Made by a program: the position numbers and the translations under genes. Positions 17,143 through 25,473 of a stretch of DNA of 64,000 nt are shown piece after piece. The DNA comes from Leisingera sp. S132 (GTDB taxonomy: Bacteria; Pseudomonadota; Alphaproteobacteria; Rhodobacterales; Rhodobacteraceae): the NCBI RefSeq assembly GCF_025144465.1, contig NZ_CP083553.1, positions 1,672,001-1,736,000 of the forward strand. Direction: 5' to 3'. Position 1 is the first letter of the stretch; every line of letters begins with the position of its first letter. The notes below the pieces were generated by a model, which saw nothing but the letters and a program-made list of their open reading frames with translations, was not told where the DNA came from and did not search any database.

Positions 17143-18147
17143 TCAGGCCTTATACGCCGCCGCCTTGCTGCCGCGCTCGCGGTAGGGGGTGGTGTCGTAA
17201 TGGGCCCGGTAGCATTTGGAGAAATGTGACGGCGAGGCAAAGCCGCAGGCCAGCGCCACGTTAATCACGCTCATGTCGGTCTGCATCAAGAGGTTTCGCG
17301 CCTTCTGAAGCCGCAGTTCCATGTAATAGCGCTTGGGCGAGCGGTTCAGGTAGCGGCGGAACAGACGCTCCAGCTGGCGGGTGGACATGCCCACATCCTG
17401 CGCCAGGATCGACGGGCTGATCGGCTCTTCGATATTGGCTTCCATCATCTGGATTACCATCGACAGCTTGGGATGGCGCACCCCGATACGGGTCGGGATC
17501 GACAGACGCTGGGTGTCCTGGTCGGTGCGGATCGAGGAATAGATCAGCTGATCCGCCACCGCATTGGCCAGATCCTCACCATGGTCATTGGCAATCAGTT
17601 TGAGCATCAGGTCGATGGAGGAGGTGCCGCCAGCCGTCGACAACCGGTTCCCGTCGATGACAAAGACTGATTTCGCCAGCTCAACCTCGTCGAATTCCTC
17701 GTTGAAGCTGTCGGCGTTTTCCCAGTGAATCGTCGCACGCTTGCCGTCCAGCAGCCCGGCCTTGGCCAGTGTGTAGGACGCCGTGCACAACCCGCCGACC
17801 ATCAGCCCCTTGCGGGCCTCGCGGCGCAGCCAGGACAGGATCTTCTTGCTGGAGGCGTCCTGAACATCAATACCGCCGCACAGCATGATGGTGTCGTCAC
17901 GCTGCAGCTCGTCCAGATCCGAATCGAGTTGGAAGACAGTTCCTGCCGAGCAGGTAACCGTCTCGCCGCCTTCGCCGACCACGGACCAAGTGTACAACTC
18001 CTTGCCTGCCATCCGGTTTGCGATCCGGAGCGACTCCATCGCGGCCGAGAAGCAAAGCAGGGTGAATTTGTCGAGGAGTACGAATACAAACCTCTTCGGC
18101 TGGCCGGCGGCGGTTCCAGAAACAGCAGGCTTGCGTGGCGTCTGCAT
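17143..18147 (-). CDS. GlxA-family AraC transcriptional regulator
   Basis: 334 residues from ATG 18147 (MQTPRKPAVSG), with AAGGA about 7 bases upstream; a longer open frame to 18198 is less likely. N-terminal DJ-1/PfpI-like domain (~25-190) with nucleophile-elbow sequence GGLCTASYTLAKAG. C-terminal AraC double helix-turn-helix (~225-325: ILAQDVGMSTRQLERLFRRY, NVALACGFASPSHFSKCYRA). Related proteins control glycine betaine, carnitine or arginine catabolism (GbdR, CdhR, ArgR in Pseudomonas). The ligand is not identifiable here. Divergent from DAHP synthase, probably unrelated in function. Confidence 0.9.
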   Translation of the reverse strand: MQTPRKPAVSGTAAGQPKRFVFVLLDKFTLLCFSAAMESLRIANRMAGKELYTWSVVGEGGETVTCSAGTVFQLDSDLDELQRDDTIMLCGGIDVQDASSKKILSWLRREARKGLMVGGLCTASYTLAKAGLLDGKRATIHWENADSFNEEFDEVELAKSVFVIDGNRLSTAGGTSSIDLMLKLIANDHGEDLANAVADQLIYSSIRTDQDTQRLSIPTRIGVRHPKLSMVIQMMEANIEEPISPSILAQDVGMSTRQLERLFRRYLNRSPKRYYMELRLQKARNLLMQTDMSVINVALACGFASPSHFSKCYRAHYDTTPYRERGSKAAAYKA

Positions 18148-18326
18148 GGCGGGTCCTTCACGAAACAAGTCGGGCCGCGAGAGCACGCTCCGCGGCAAGT
18201 CGGAAAACCGTGCTCACAGCTTGGACCCCGGGTCAAGTGGCCGCAATTCTAAACTGGCCTCTCCCGGGCGGATTTTGTATAGAGCACCCAACATATTCTA
18301 AAGACCTCTGATGCGGAGATAAAGTC

Positions 18327-19697
18327 ATGAACGAATGGCAAAAATCGGACTGGCGCAACAAGCCGCGGGTGCAGATGCCGGACTACACCGATGCCGCAGC
18401 GCTGAACGCTGTCGAGGCCCAGCTCTCCAAGTACCCGCCGCTGGTCTTCGCCGGTGAGGTGCGCCGTCTGAAGCAGCATCTGGGTGCAGCCGGCCGGGGT
18501 GAGGCGTTCCTGCTGCAGGGCGGCGATTGCGCCGAAAGCTTTGACCAGTTCAGCGCCGACGCGATCCGCGACACCTTCAAGGTTATGCTGCAGATGGCGA
18601 TGGTGTTGACCTATGGCGCCAAGGTGCCGGTGGTGAAGGTTGGCCGCATGGCGGGCCAGTTTGCCAAGCCGCGCAGCGCGCCGACCGAGACCATCGACGG
18701 CGTCGAGCTGCCCAGCTACCGCGGCGACATCATCAATGAACTGGACTTCACCGCCGCGGCCCGCATCCCGAACCCGCAGAAGATGCTGCAGGCCTATACC
18801 CAGGCGGCTGCAACCCTGAACCTGCTGCGCGCGTTCTCCACCGGCGGCTTTGCCGACATGAGCCGGGTGCACTCCTGGACCCTGGGCTTCACTGATGAAC
18901 AGGAAGTCCAGAAGTATAGCGAGATCGCAAACCGAATTCAGGACTCTATCGATTTCATGGCCGCGGCCGGCATCACTGCCGACTCCACTCACGAATTCTC
19001 CACCGTCGATTTTTACACCAGCCACGAAGGCCTGCTGCTGGAATACGAGGAGGCGCTGACCCGTCTTGATTCCACTTCCGGAAAATGGCTGGCAGGCTCC
19101 GGCCACATGATCTGGATCGGCGATCGCACCCGCCAGCCGGACGGTGCCCATGTGGAATTCTGCAGCGGCGTGCTGAACCCGATCGGCCTGAAATGCGGCC
19201 CGACCACCACAGCCGAGGACCTCAAGGTGCTGATGTCCCGCCTGAATCCGGACAACGAAGAGGGCAAACTGACCCTGATCGCCCGCTTCGGCGCGGGCAA
19301 AGCGGGCGAGCATCTGCCGCGCCTGGTCAAGGCGGTGAAGGAAGAAGGTGCCAATGTCACCTGGGTCTGCGACCCGATGCACGGCAACACCATCAAATCT
19401 TCCACCGGCTACAAGACCCGGCCCTTCGACAGCGTGCTGCGCGAGGTGCGTGACTTCTTCGGAGTGCACAAGGCTGAAGGCACCATCCCCGGCGGCGTGC
19501 ATTTCGAGATGACCGGCCAGGACGTGACCGAATGCACCGGCGGCGTGCGTGCGGTGACCGAAGAAGACCTGAGCGACCGCTACCACACTGCCTGCGACCC
19601 GCGCCTGAATGCGAGCCAGTCGCTGGAACTGGCCTTCCTGGTGGCGGAAGAGCTGTCTGCCCTGCGCGCGGAGCAAAGCGCCCGCCAGGCTGGCTGA
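18327..19697 (+). CDS. 3-deoxy-7-phosphoheptulonate synthase, class II
   Basis: 456 residues, plant/actinobacterial-type class II DAHP synthase (DAHP_synth_2). Visible family blocks are PPLVFAGEVRRLKQHL, FLLQGGDCAESFDQF (with the metal-ligand Cys), WVCDPMHGNT and GGVHFEMTGQDVTECTGG. It condenses phosphoenolpyruvate with erythrose 4-phosphate, the first step of aromatic amino acid synthesis, in the cytoplasm. It appears monocistronic, followed by a strong terminator. Confidence 0.96.
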   Translation: MNEWQKSDWRNKPRVQMPDYTDAAALNAVEAQLSKYPPLVFAGEVRRLKQHLGAAGRGEAFLLQGGDCAESFDQFSADAIRDTFKVMLQMAMVLTYGAKVPVVKVGRMAGQFAKPRSAPTETIDGVELPSYRGDIINELDFTAAARIPNPQKMLQAYTQAAATLNLLRAFSTGGFADMSRVHSWTLGFTDEQEVQKYSEIANRIQDSIDFMAAAGITADSTHEFSTVDFYTSHEGLLLEYEEALTRLDSTSGKWLAGSGHMIWIGDRTRQPDGAHVEFCSGVLNPIGLKCGPTTTAEDLKVLMSRLNPDNEEGKLTLIARFGAGKAGEHLPRLVKAVKEEGANVTWVCDPMHGNTIKSSTGYKTRPFDSVLREVRDFFGVHKAEGTIPGGVHFEMTGQDVTECTGGVRAVTEEDLSDRYHTACDPRLNASQSLELAFLVAEELSALRAEQSARQAG

Positions 19698-19731
19698 GGC
19701 CAGCTTTAAGAGCCATTGGCGAATAAAAAAG

Positions 19732-19757
19732 CGCCCCGGAGGTTCTCCTCCGGGGCG
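19732..19757. terminator. bidirectional terminator between DAHP synthase and PAS genes
   Basis: A perfect 11-bp stem (CGCCCCGGAGG/CCTCCGGGGCG) with a TTCT loop, between convergent genes. On the minus strand it is followed by CTTTTTTATT. Confidence 0.88.
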
Positions 19758-19821
19758 TAGTCAATTCAAGCAGCTATGACCTTGTACTTGAACTTTGAAT
19801 TTGCTTGATGCCGGTCCCGGA

Positions 19822-20673
19822 TCAGTCGCGGCTGACCACTAGGCGCAAATGCGGCGCACCCTTGCGCTTGGCAGGGGCTGGATCGGTCGGCTCTTCGGTC
19901 TTGCCGGCCCGGCTGCGCTCAAGCATAGCCTTGGCTTCGTCCAGCAGCGAGCGTTCCGGCTTGAAGCGCGCCTGGGTCTCGGCAAAGCCCGGATTGGGCT
20001 GGTTCACGTCTACAGGGGCCTCCTTGGCCTCGGCGGCCTCTGCACGCGGTTTGGCTTTGAATTCGGCGGAGGCCTCGGCTTTGCCAACGGCGCGCATCTC
20101 GATCGAGGAGATCGAGAACCGCTGGGATGTGACTGACGTTACCTCATCCGCCACCAGTACCCCCAGCACCCGGCTGATATCGCCCAGATCGCTGCGCAGC
20201 GGCAGCAGCAGCATGCGGGCTTCGCGCGGAGTGCTGAGACGCGGCGCCAGGATTTGCAGCTCCAGCTCAACGACCGCGGGCGTGTCGAACATGTGCTCCA
20301 TCGCGTTGCTCAGCTGCTTGCGCGCATCCGCGGTGAAAAATGCCGTCACCGGCATGCCGCGCACTTCCATGCCCGCCATTTCATTGACCTGGGAACCCGC
20401 CAGCCGGAAACGGGCGATGCCCGGTGCAATCCGTTCCAGAATGAAGGTGTTGCTCAGAATGTTTTCCAGCCCGCGCGGATCGATCTGCGAACGGCTCGGC
20501 ACATCGTCGCCGCGGCGCAGCGCCGTCCAGTAGGCCTCAGCCTGGCGCAGCGGCGACAGCGCCCCGCCTTTGCGGAAACGGTTCATAGATACTACGTTGC
20601 CCGGTCCGTCAGACTGGCCTTCTCCGCTGCGGCTGCCAAAAATCATCTCGTAATCCCCTGCAACACCAGACAT
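19822..20673 (-). CDS. PAS domain protein (PAS_5 family)
   Basis: 283 residues. A PAS_5-type domain (PF07310) spans ~40-175 (AYWTALRRGDDVPSRSQIDP, RFRLAGSQVNEMAGMEVRGM, LPLRSDLGDISRVLGVLV). It is followed by a charged, Ala/Glu/Lys-rich low-complexity tail without an output domain. The family is common in alphaproteobacteria, with no defined function; it could be a stand-alone ligand or protein-interaction sensor. It is soluble, without signal peptide. A divergent yicC gene lies on the other side. Confidence 0.8.
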   Translation of the reverse strand: MSGVAGDYEMIFGSRSGEGQSDGPGNVVSMNRFRKGGALSPLRQAEAYWTALRRGDDVPSRSQIDPRGLENILSNTFILERIAPGIARFRLAGSQVNEMAGMEVRGMPVTAFFTADARKQLSNAMEHMFDTPAVVELELQILAPRLSTPREARMLLLPLRSDLGDISRVLGVLVADEVTSVTSQRFSISSIEMRAVGKAEASAEFKAKPRAEAAEAKEAPVDVNQPNPGFAETQARFKPERSLLDEAKAMLERSRAGKTEEPTDPAPAKRKGAPHLRLVVSRD

Positions 20674-20884
20674 CCTGAGGTCCTGCGCAGTTCCTTGCTG
20701 CCTTAAGACTTAGGGCCGGTTTGGTTACCCTGAAGTTAAGATGACACAATCTAATTCAAATTTGGACTACTTCTTTAAACAATGGTTAACGCCTTCGCCT
20801 GCGCCTGTTTTTGCAATTGCGCTTGCACCTTGTAGTTTCATGACAGTAGAGCAGTCCAATCACCAGCGTTCAGGGGGCTTTTCA

Positions 20885-21781
20885 ATGACAATCCGCAGCA
20901 TGACCGCTTTTGCCTCGGCACAGGGCAGCTCTGATCAGCACAGCTGGAGCTGGGAGCTCAGGTCGGTCAATGCCAAGGGGCTGGATATACGGCTTAGGGT
21001 TCCGGATTGGCTGGAAGGCCTTGAAAACCTGACCCGTTCCGCCCTGTCCAAAGCGCTGGCGCGGGGCAATGTCTCGCTGACACTCCGGATCACCAGGACT
21101 GAGGAGGGCGCCGGACTGGTGCAGGTAAACGCCGCGGTTCTGAAGTCTGTGGTCAAGGCGCTGGGAGAGGCACAGTCGCTTGCCAAGCAGAACCGGGTGG
21201 AGGTCCGCCCGGCCTCCGCAGCGGAGCTTTTGTCCTTCAAGGGGGTGCTGGAACAATCCGCGGGCGACGACGACCCGGCGCCGCTGGTTGCCGCGCTTGG
21301 TAAGGAGTTGGAAAACCTTGTGGCAGACTTCGTGCAGATGCGCGAGGCCGAAGGCGCCGCGCTTGCCGTAATCCTTAACGCCCAGCTGGAGCAGGTCGCA
21401 GCCCTGACCGCCCAGGCCGCGGAGCGCGCCGAAGAACGTAAGGCCAAGATGGCTGAAACGCTGACCGCCAATCTGGCGCGGGTGATGGACAACGCCGATG
21501 GGGCCGACCCCGACCGGGTGGCACAGGAACTGGCGCTGATTGCGGTCAAGGCCGACGTGACCGAGGAATTGGACCGCCTTGGCGCCCATGTCGCGGCGGC
21601 CCGCGATCTGCTGGTCAAGGGCGGCGCCGTGGGACGCAAGCTCGATTTCCTGATGCAGGAGTTCAACCGCGAGGCCAACACGCTGTGCTCAAAGGCGCAG
21701 CATGCCGGCTTGACGGCAGTGGGGCTTGAGCTGAAAACCGTGATCGACCAGATGCGCGAGCAGGTGCAAAACATAGAATAA
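20885..21781 (+). CDS. yicC: YicC/YloC-family endoribonuclease
   Basis: 298 residues from ATG 20885 (MTIRSMTAFAS), with GGGGG at 7 bases; a longer frame opens from 20741 but the family always begins MTxSMTAF. Domains: YicC-like N (~1-155) and DUF1732 C-terminal (~205-298), containing VDVTEELDRLGAHV-type and GRKLDFLMQEFNREANTLCSK sequences. YicC proteins are ribonucleases implicated in sRNA turnover (established in E. coli). It is followed by gmk at 15 bases, the conserved yicC-gmk pair. Confidence 0.93.
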   Translation: MTIRSMTAFASAQGSSDQHSWSWELRSVNAKGLDIRLRVPDWLEGLENLTRSALSKALARGNVSLTLRITRTEEGAGLVQVNAAVLKSVVKALGEAQSLAKQNRVEVRPASAAELLSFKGVLEQSAGDDDPAPLVAALGKELENLVADFVQMREAEGAALAVILNAQLEQVAALTAQAAERAEERKAKMAETLTANLARVMDNADGADPDRVAQELALIAVKADVTEELDRLGAHVAAARDLLVKGGAVGRKLDFLMQEFNREANTLCSKAQHAGLTAVGLELKTVIDQMREQVQNIE

Positions 21782-21796
21782 ATAAGGAGTGCTTTG

Positions 21797-22438
21797 ATGG
21801 CGGACCGCCGCGGCCTTTTGATCATCCTCTCTTCGCCTTCGGGCGCAGGCAAATCCACGCTGGCCCGCCGCCTGATGGCCTGGGACCCGGGGCTTGCGTT
21901 CTCGGTCTCTGCCACCACCCGCGCCCCGCGCCCCGGCGAGGAGCACGGCCGTGAGTATTACTTCCTGTCCGAAGACGAGTTCAAACAGAAGGTGGCCGAG
22001 GGCGGCATGCTGGAGCACGCCCATGTCTTCGGCAACTTCTACGGCTCGCCTGCAGGCCCGGTAAAGGACACCATCGAGGCCGGCCAGGACGTGCTGTTCG
22101 ACGTTGACTGGCAGGGCGAGATCCAGATCCGCAACTCCGACCTGGGCAAGCACGCGCTGTCGATCTTCATCCTGCCGCCCTCGATCACCGAACTGCGCCG
22201 CCGTCTGGAAACCCGGGCGCAGGACAGCGCTGACGTGATCTCCAAGCGGATGATGAAAAGCTGGGACGAGATCAGCCACTGGGGCTATTATGACTACGTG
22301 CTGGTCAACGACGACCTGGACGAGACCGAGGCCAAGCTGAAGACCATCGTCGAGGCGGAGCGCATGCGCCGGATCCAGCAGCCCAAACTGCAGGATCACG
22401 TCCGCGCCCTGCAAACCCAGTTTGAGGAACAGTCATGA
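21797..22438 (+). CDS. gmk: guanylate kinase
   Basis: 213 residues from ATG 21797 with AAGGAG upstream. The P-loop is SPSGAGKST (Lys19), followed by the GMP-binding segment [20 protein letters not shown] and the DWQGEIQIR stretch. It phosphorylates GMP to GDP in the cytoplasm. It is second in the yicC-gmk-carbonic anhydrase-like operon and overlaps the next gene by 4 bases (22435-22438). Confidence 0.97.
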   Translation: MADRRGLLIILSSPSGAGKSTLARRLMAWDPGLAFSVSATTRAPRPGEEHGREYYFLSEDEFKQKVAEGGMLEHAHVFGNFYGSPAGPVKDTIEAGQDVLFDVDWQGEIQIRNSDLGKHALSIFILPPSITELRRRLETRAQDSADVISKRMMKSWDEISHWGYYDYVLVNDDLDETEAKLKTIVEAERMRRIQQPKLQDHVRALQTQFEEQS

Positions 22439-22956
22439 CCCTATACGCTCTTGGCGCTGACCAGCCGCAGATCCATGAAGACACATGGGTGGCCCCCGAT
22501 GCCAACCTGATCGGCAAGGTGGTGATGGAGGTGGGGTCCTCTGTCTGGTTCGGCGTTACCATCCGCGCCGATCACGAGGAAATCCGCATCTGCGAAGGCA
22601 CCAACGTGCAGGAAAACGTGATCATGCATATTGATGCAGGCTATCCGCTGACCATCGGCAGGAACTGCACCATCGGCCATAAGGCGATGCTGCACGGCTG
22701 TACCATAGGCGAGAACTCCCTTGTCGGCATGGGGGCCACCATCCTGAACGGCGCCAAGATCGGCAAGAACTGCCTGATCGGGGCCGGGGCCTTGATCACG
22801 GAGAACAAGGAAATCCCCGACAACTCCCTGGTGATGGGCAGCCCCGGCAAGGTGGTGCGTGAGGTGGATGCGGCGCTGGCTGAAAAGCTGACGCAAAGCG
22901 CGCTCCTTTACCAGGACAACATGCGCCGTTTCCGGGCGGAGCTGAAACCGCTGTAA
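22435..22956 (+). CDS. gamma-type carbonic anhydrase family protein (hexapeptide-repeat)
   Basis: 173 residues with left-handed beta-helix hexapeptide repeats. The zinc-ligand histidines of the gamma-CA family are recognisable in [25 protein letters not shown]. The fold matches the YrdA/PaaY/Cam class: reversible CO2 hydration or an uncharacterised thioesterase-like role. It is translationally coupled to gmk through an ATGA overlap. Activity is unproven because many family members are inactive as anhydrases. Confidence 0.88.
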   Translation: MTLYALGADQPQIHEDTWVAPDANLIGKVVMEVGSSVWFGVTIRADHEEIRICEGTNVQENVIMHIDAGYPLTIGRNCTIGHKAMLHGCTIGENSLVGMGATILNGAKIGKNCLIGAGALITENKEIPDNSLVMGSPGKVVREVDAALAEKLTQSALLYQDNMRRFRAELKPL

Positions 22957-23058
22957 CCGGCGGCAGCCGGGCGGTTTTGCGCTGCTTGAACGGTTGCTGC
23001 CACACCAGGTTTACACTGCGGCATTAGGCAGGCCGGACTGGTCAACAGCGGGGAACAG

Positions 23059-24099
23059 ATGACGACCGATCTGACAGAAGGATTTCTGGCGGCCATTCCG
23101 CTGCCGGCGGTGATGGTGGACCAGACCGAGCGTTTCATTGCCGCGAACAGCGGTGCTGAGGCGCTGTTGGGGCAGGGCATCAAGGGCCGCCATTTCGCCA
23201 CCATCCTGCGCCAGCCCAGCGTTGCCACCGCGATCGAGGCTTGCCTGCACGACAAGGACGCGCGCACCGCCCGGCACCTGTCCAATGATGGCGCGCAGGA
23301 CACCACTTACACGGTTACACTGCGCTATGTGCCCGGCATCGGGGCGGTGGGCGGCGGCGCAGTGCTGGCCTGTTTTGACGACATCACGGAACGCGAGCAG
23401 GCCAGCCAGATGCGCCGCGATTTCGTCGGCAATGTCAGCCATGAGCTTCGCACACCGCTGACGGCGCTGATCGGGTTCATCGAAACCCTGCGCGGCCCGG
23501 CCAAGGATGATGCCGCTGCGCGTGACCGCTTCCTCACGATCATGGAGGGCGAGGCAAGCCGGATGAACCGCCTGGTCGGGGATCTTCTGTCGCTGAACCG
23601 GGTGGAAAGCGAAGAACGGGTCCGTCCCAAGCAGCAGGTGGATTTGACCGCGCATCTGGCCTCCACCCTCAAGACACTGGCACCGGTGGCTGAGGCGCGC
23701 GGCGCCGCAATGGTGCTGGAGGCGCCGGAAAACCCGGTCTGTGTCACCGGCGACCCGGATCAGCTGCAGCAGGTGTTCACCAACCTGGTGGAGAACGCGG
23801 TGAAATACGGCGGCGATCAGGTGCGGGTTGTGCTGACGCATACTGAGCGCGACCCGTCGGTGCGGGCGCCTGCCGCGCGTGTCGCTGTGATCGACAATGG
23901 CCCGGGAATCGATCCCGTTCACCTGCCGCGGCTGACGGAACGCTTTTACCGCGCCGACAGCCACCGCTCCCGCGAACTGGGCGGCACCGGTCTGGGTCTG
24001 GCAATCGTCAAACACATTATCAACCGCCACCGCGGACGGCTTCGTGTTGAAAGCGATCTGGGGCAAGGGGCTGTTTTCACAGTTATTCTTCCTGAATAG
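23059..24099 (+). CDS. phoR: phosphate-regulon sensor histidine kinase, soluble PhoR type
   Basis: 346 residues. An N-terminal PAS-like domain spans ~8-110. The H-box NVSHELRTPL carries the phospho-acceptor His128. The N, G1 and G2 boxes are VFTNLVENAVKYGG, DNGPGIDP and GGTGLGLAIVKHI. There is no membrane segment, unlike E. coli PhoR, so signalling probably passes through PhoU and the Pst complex. It phosphorylates PhoB under phosphate starvation. It is separated from pstS by a strong terminator, and I see no Pho box before it. Confidence 0.92.
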   Translation: MTTDLTEGFLAAIPLPAVMVDQTERFIAANSGAEALLGQGIKGRHFATILRQPSVATAIEACLHDKDARTARHLSNDGAQDTTYTVTLRYVPGIGAVGGGAVLACFDDITEREQASQMRRDFVGNVSHELRTPLTALIGFIETLRGPAKDDAAARDRFLTIMEGEASRMNRLVGDLLSLNRVESEERVRPKQQVDLTAHLASTLKTLAPVAEARGAAMVLEAPENPVCVTGDPDQLQQVFTNLVENAVKYGGDQVRVVLTHTERDPSVRAPAARVAVIDNGPGIDPVHLPRLTERFYRADSHRSRELGGTGLGLAIVKHIINRHRGRLRVESDLGQGAVFTVILPE

Positions 24100-24132
24100 G
24101 CTGCTGCGCCAACTATCAGGCTGTTCAAAACC

Positions 24133-24160
24133 GCTGCCGGTCGCATGACCGGCAGCTTTT
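24133..24160 (+). terminator. rho-independent terminator of phoR
   Basis: A perfect 10-bp stem (GCTGCCGGTC/GACCGGCAGC) with a GCAT loop followed by TTTT, 34 bases after the phoR stop. It isolates phoR from the pst promoter. Confidence 0.9.
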
Positions 24161-24195
24161 CGTTTGTGACGGAAATTTTTCGCCACAAACCGGCT

Positions 24196-24224
24196 TTGTC
24201 ATACGGCTGTTACACACCTGTCAC
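24196..24224 (+). promoter_or_regulatory. triple-repeat Pho box (PhoB binding site) upstream of pstS
   Basis: Three 7-mers in 11-base phase: TTGTCAT (24196), CTGTTAC (24207), CTGTCAC (24218), each separated by 4 bases, as in the E. coli CTGTCAT-N4-CTGTCAT consensus. The site is 82 bases before the pstS start. It predicts induction of pstSCAB-phoU-phoB by phosphorylated PhoB. Confidence 0.9.
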
Positions 24225-24305
24225 AAAAGCCTCATCACCACCCCATAGGAGAGGCGGCAAGATCATCGAGGGGGTGATCGACCTTTGAAACTCTTGGAGA
24301 CACAA

Positions 24306-25361
24306 ATGTCCTTTGTGAAACTGACCGCATCCACCCTGGCAATCGCCGCCGTTTCCGCAACAGCTGCTGCTGCGCGCGACCAGGTGCAGGTTGCCGGTTC
24401 GTCCACCGTTCTGCCCTACGCCTCCATCGTGGCAGAAGCCTTTGGCGAGAACTTCGACTTCCCGACCCCGGTTGTGGAATCCGGCGGCTCCTCCGCGGGC
24501 CTCAAGCGTTTCTGCGAGGGCGTGGGTGAAAACACCATCGACGTTGCCAACGCGTCGCGCCGTATCAAGGACAAGGAAGTTGCAGCCTGCGCCGAAAACG
24601 GCGTGACCGACATCATCGAAGTGCGCATCGGCTACGACGGCATCGTGTTTGCCTCCGACATCAACGCGAACGCCTTTGAATTCACGCCGACCGACTGGTT
24701 CCTGGCCTTGTCCGACAAAGTGATGGTTGACGGTGAGCTGGTCGACAACCCGAACCAGACCTGGGCCGACGTGAACGCAGACTTCCCGGCGGTCGACATC
24801 CAGGCCTTCGTTCCGGGCACCAAGCATGGTACCCGCGAAGTGTTCGAAGACAAGGTGATCCTGGCTGGCTGCGAAGCCACCGGCGCGTTTGAGCACCTGC
24901 TGGCCCACGCCGAAGGCGACAGCGACAAAGCCAAGAAAAAAGCGGCTGAGAAAGCCTGTATCGCGCTCCGCACAGATGGCAAATCGGTCGACATCGACGG
25001 CGACTACACCGAGACCCTGGCCCGCATCGAAAGCAACAAGGACGGCATCGGCGTCTTTGGCCTGGCTTTCTACGAGAACAACACCGACAAGCTGCAGGTT
25101 GCCACCATGTCTGGCGTTGTGCCCTCGACCGCGAGCATCGCAACCGGCGAATACCCGGTCTCCCGCCCGCTGTTCTTCTACGTGAAGAAAGCCCACATCG
25201 GCGTGATCCCGGGCCTGAAAGAATATGCTGAATTCTTTGTCGCGGACGAAGTTGCAGGCCCCGACGGCCCGCTGGCCGAGTATGGCCTGGTGGCTGACCC
25301 GGAGCTGTCCGACACTCAGGAAGCCGTTTCCAACGAAGCCGTGATGGGTGGCAACTCCTGA
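24306..25361 (+). CDS. pstS: phosphate ABC transporter, periplasmic phosphate-binding protein
   Basis: 351 residues from ATG 24306 (MSFVKLTASTLAIAAVSATA), with GGAG upstream. The signal peptide ends near AAAA-RD. Mature N-terminal VQVAGSSTVLPY and ESGGSSAGLKRFCEG form phosphate-binding loops, and PGTKHGTREVF is another ligand segment. Two cysteines near 'AGCEATG' and 'KACIALR' may pair. It delivers phosphate to PstCAB. Pho box upstream, hairpin downstream. Family PstS-like of alphaproteobacteria (HXXEE-free). Confidence 0.95.
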   Translation: MSFVKLTASTLAIAAVSATAAAARDQVQVAGSSTVLPYASIVAEAFGENFDFPTPVVESGGSSAGLKRFCEGVGENTIDVANASRRIKDKEVAACAENGVTDIIEVRIGYDGIVFASDINANAFEFTPTDWFLALSDKVMVDGELVDNPNQTWADVNADFPAVDIQAFVPGTKHGTREVFEDKVILAGCEATGAFEHLLAHAEGDSDKAKKKAAEKACIALRTDGKSVDIDGDYTETLARIESNKDGIGVFGLAFYENNTDKLQVATMSGVVPSTASIATGEYPVSRPLFFYVKKAHIGVIPGLKEYAEFFVADEVAGPDGPLAEYGLVADPELSDTQEAVSNEAVMGGNS

Positions 25362-25386
25362 TCGCCCCGCGTTCGAAATGATCCTG

Positions 25387-25412
25387 GCCGGGGCGGAGAC
25401 ATCCGCCCCGGC
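25387..25412 (+). terminator. intercistronic hairpin between pstS and pstC
   Basis: A perfect 11-bp stem (GCCGGGGCGGA/TCCGCCCCGGC) with a GACA loop and no T-run, 26 bases after the pstS stop. It is likely a 3' protective or partial-termination element raising PstS over PstCAB. Confidence 0.7.
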
Positions 25413-25473
25413 ACAGTCTTTCCGCGGCAGGGCTGCCGCAGCTGATACGCCACCGCCAAAACCGGAGCTTTTC

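Noticed and set aside
18249-19676. A long open frame (475 codons) on the minus strand opposite the DAHP synthase gene
   Set aside because: It is exactly antiparallel to a clear class II DAHP synthase, its translation has no recognisable domain, and such frames are common in GC-rich genes. The same applies to long antisense frames over pstS, phoU/phoB, the Liv binding protein and phoR.
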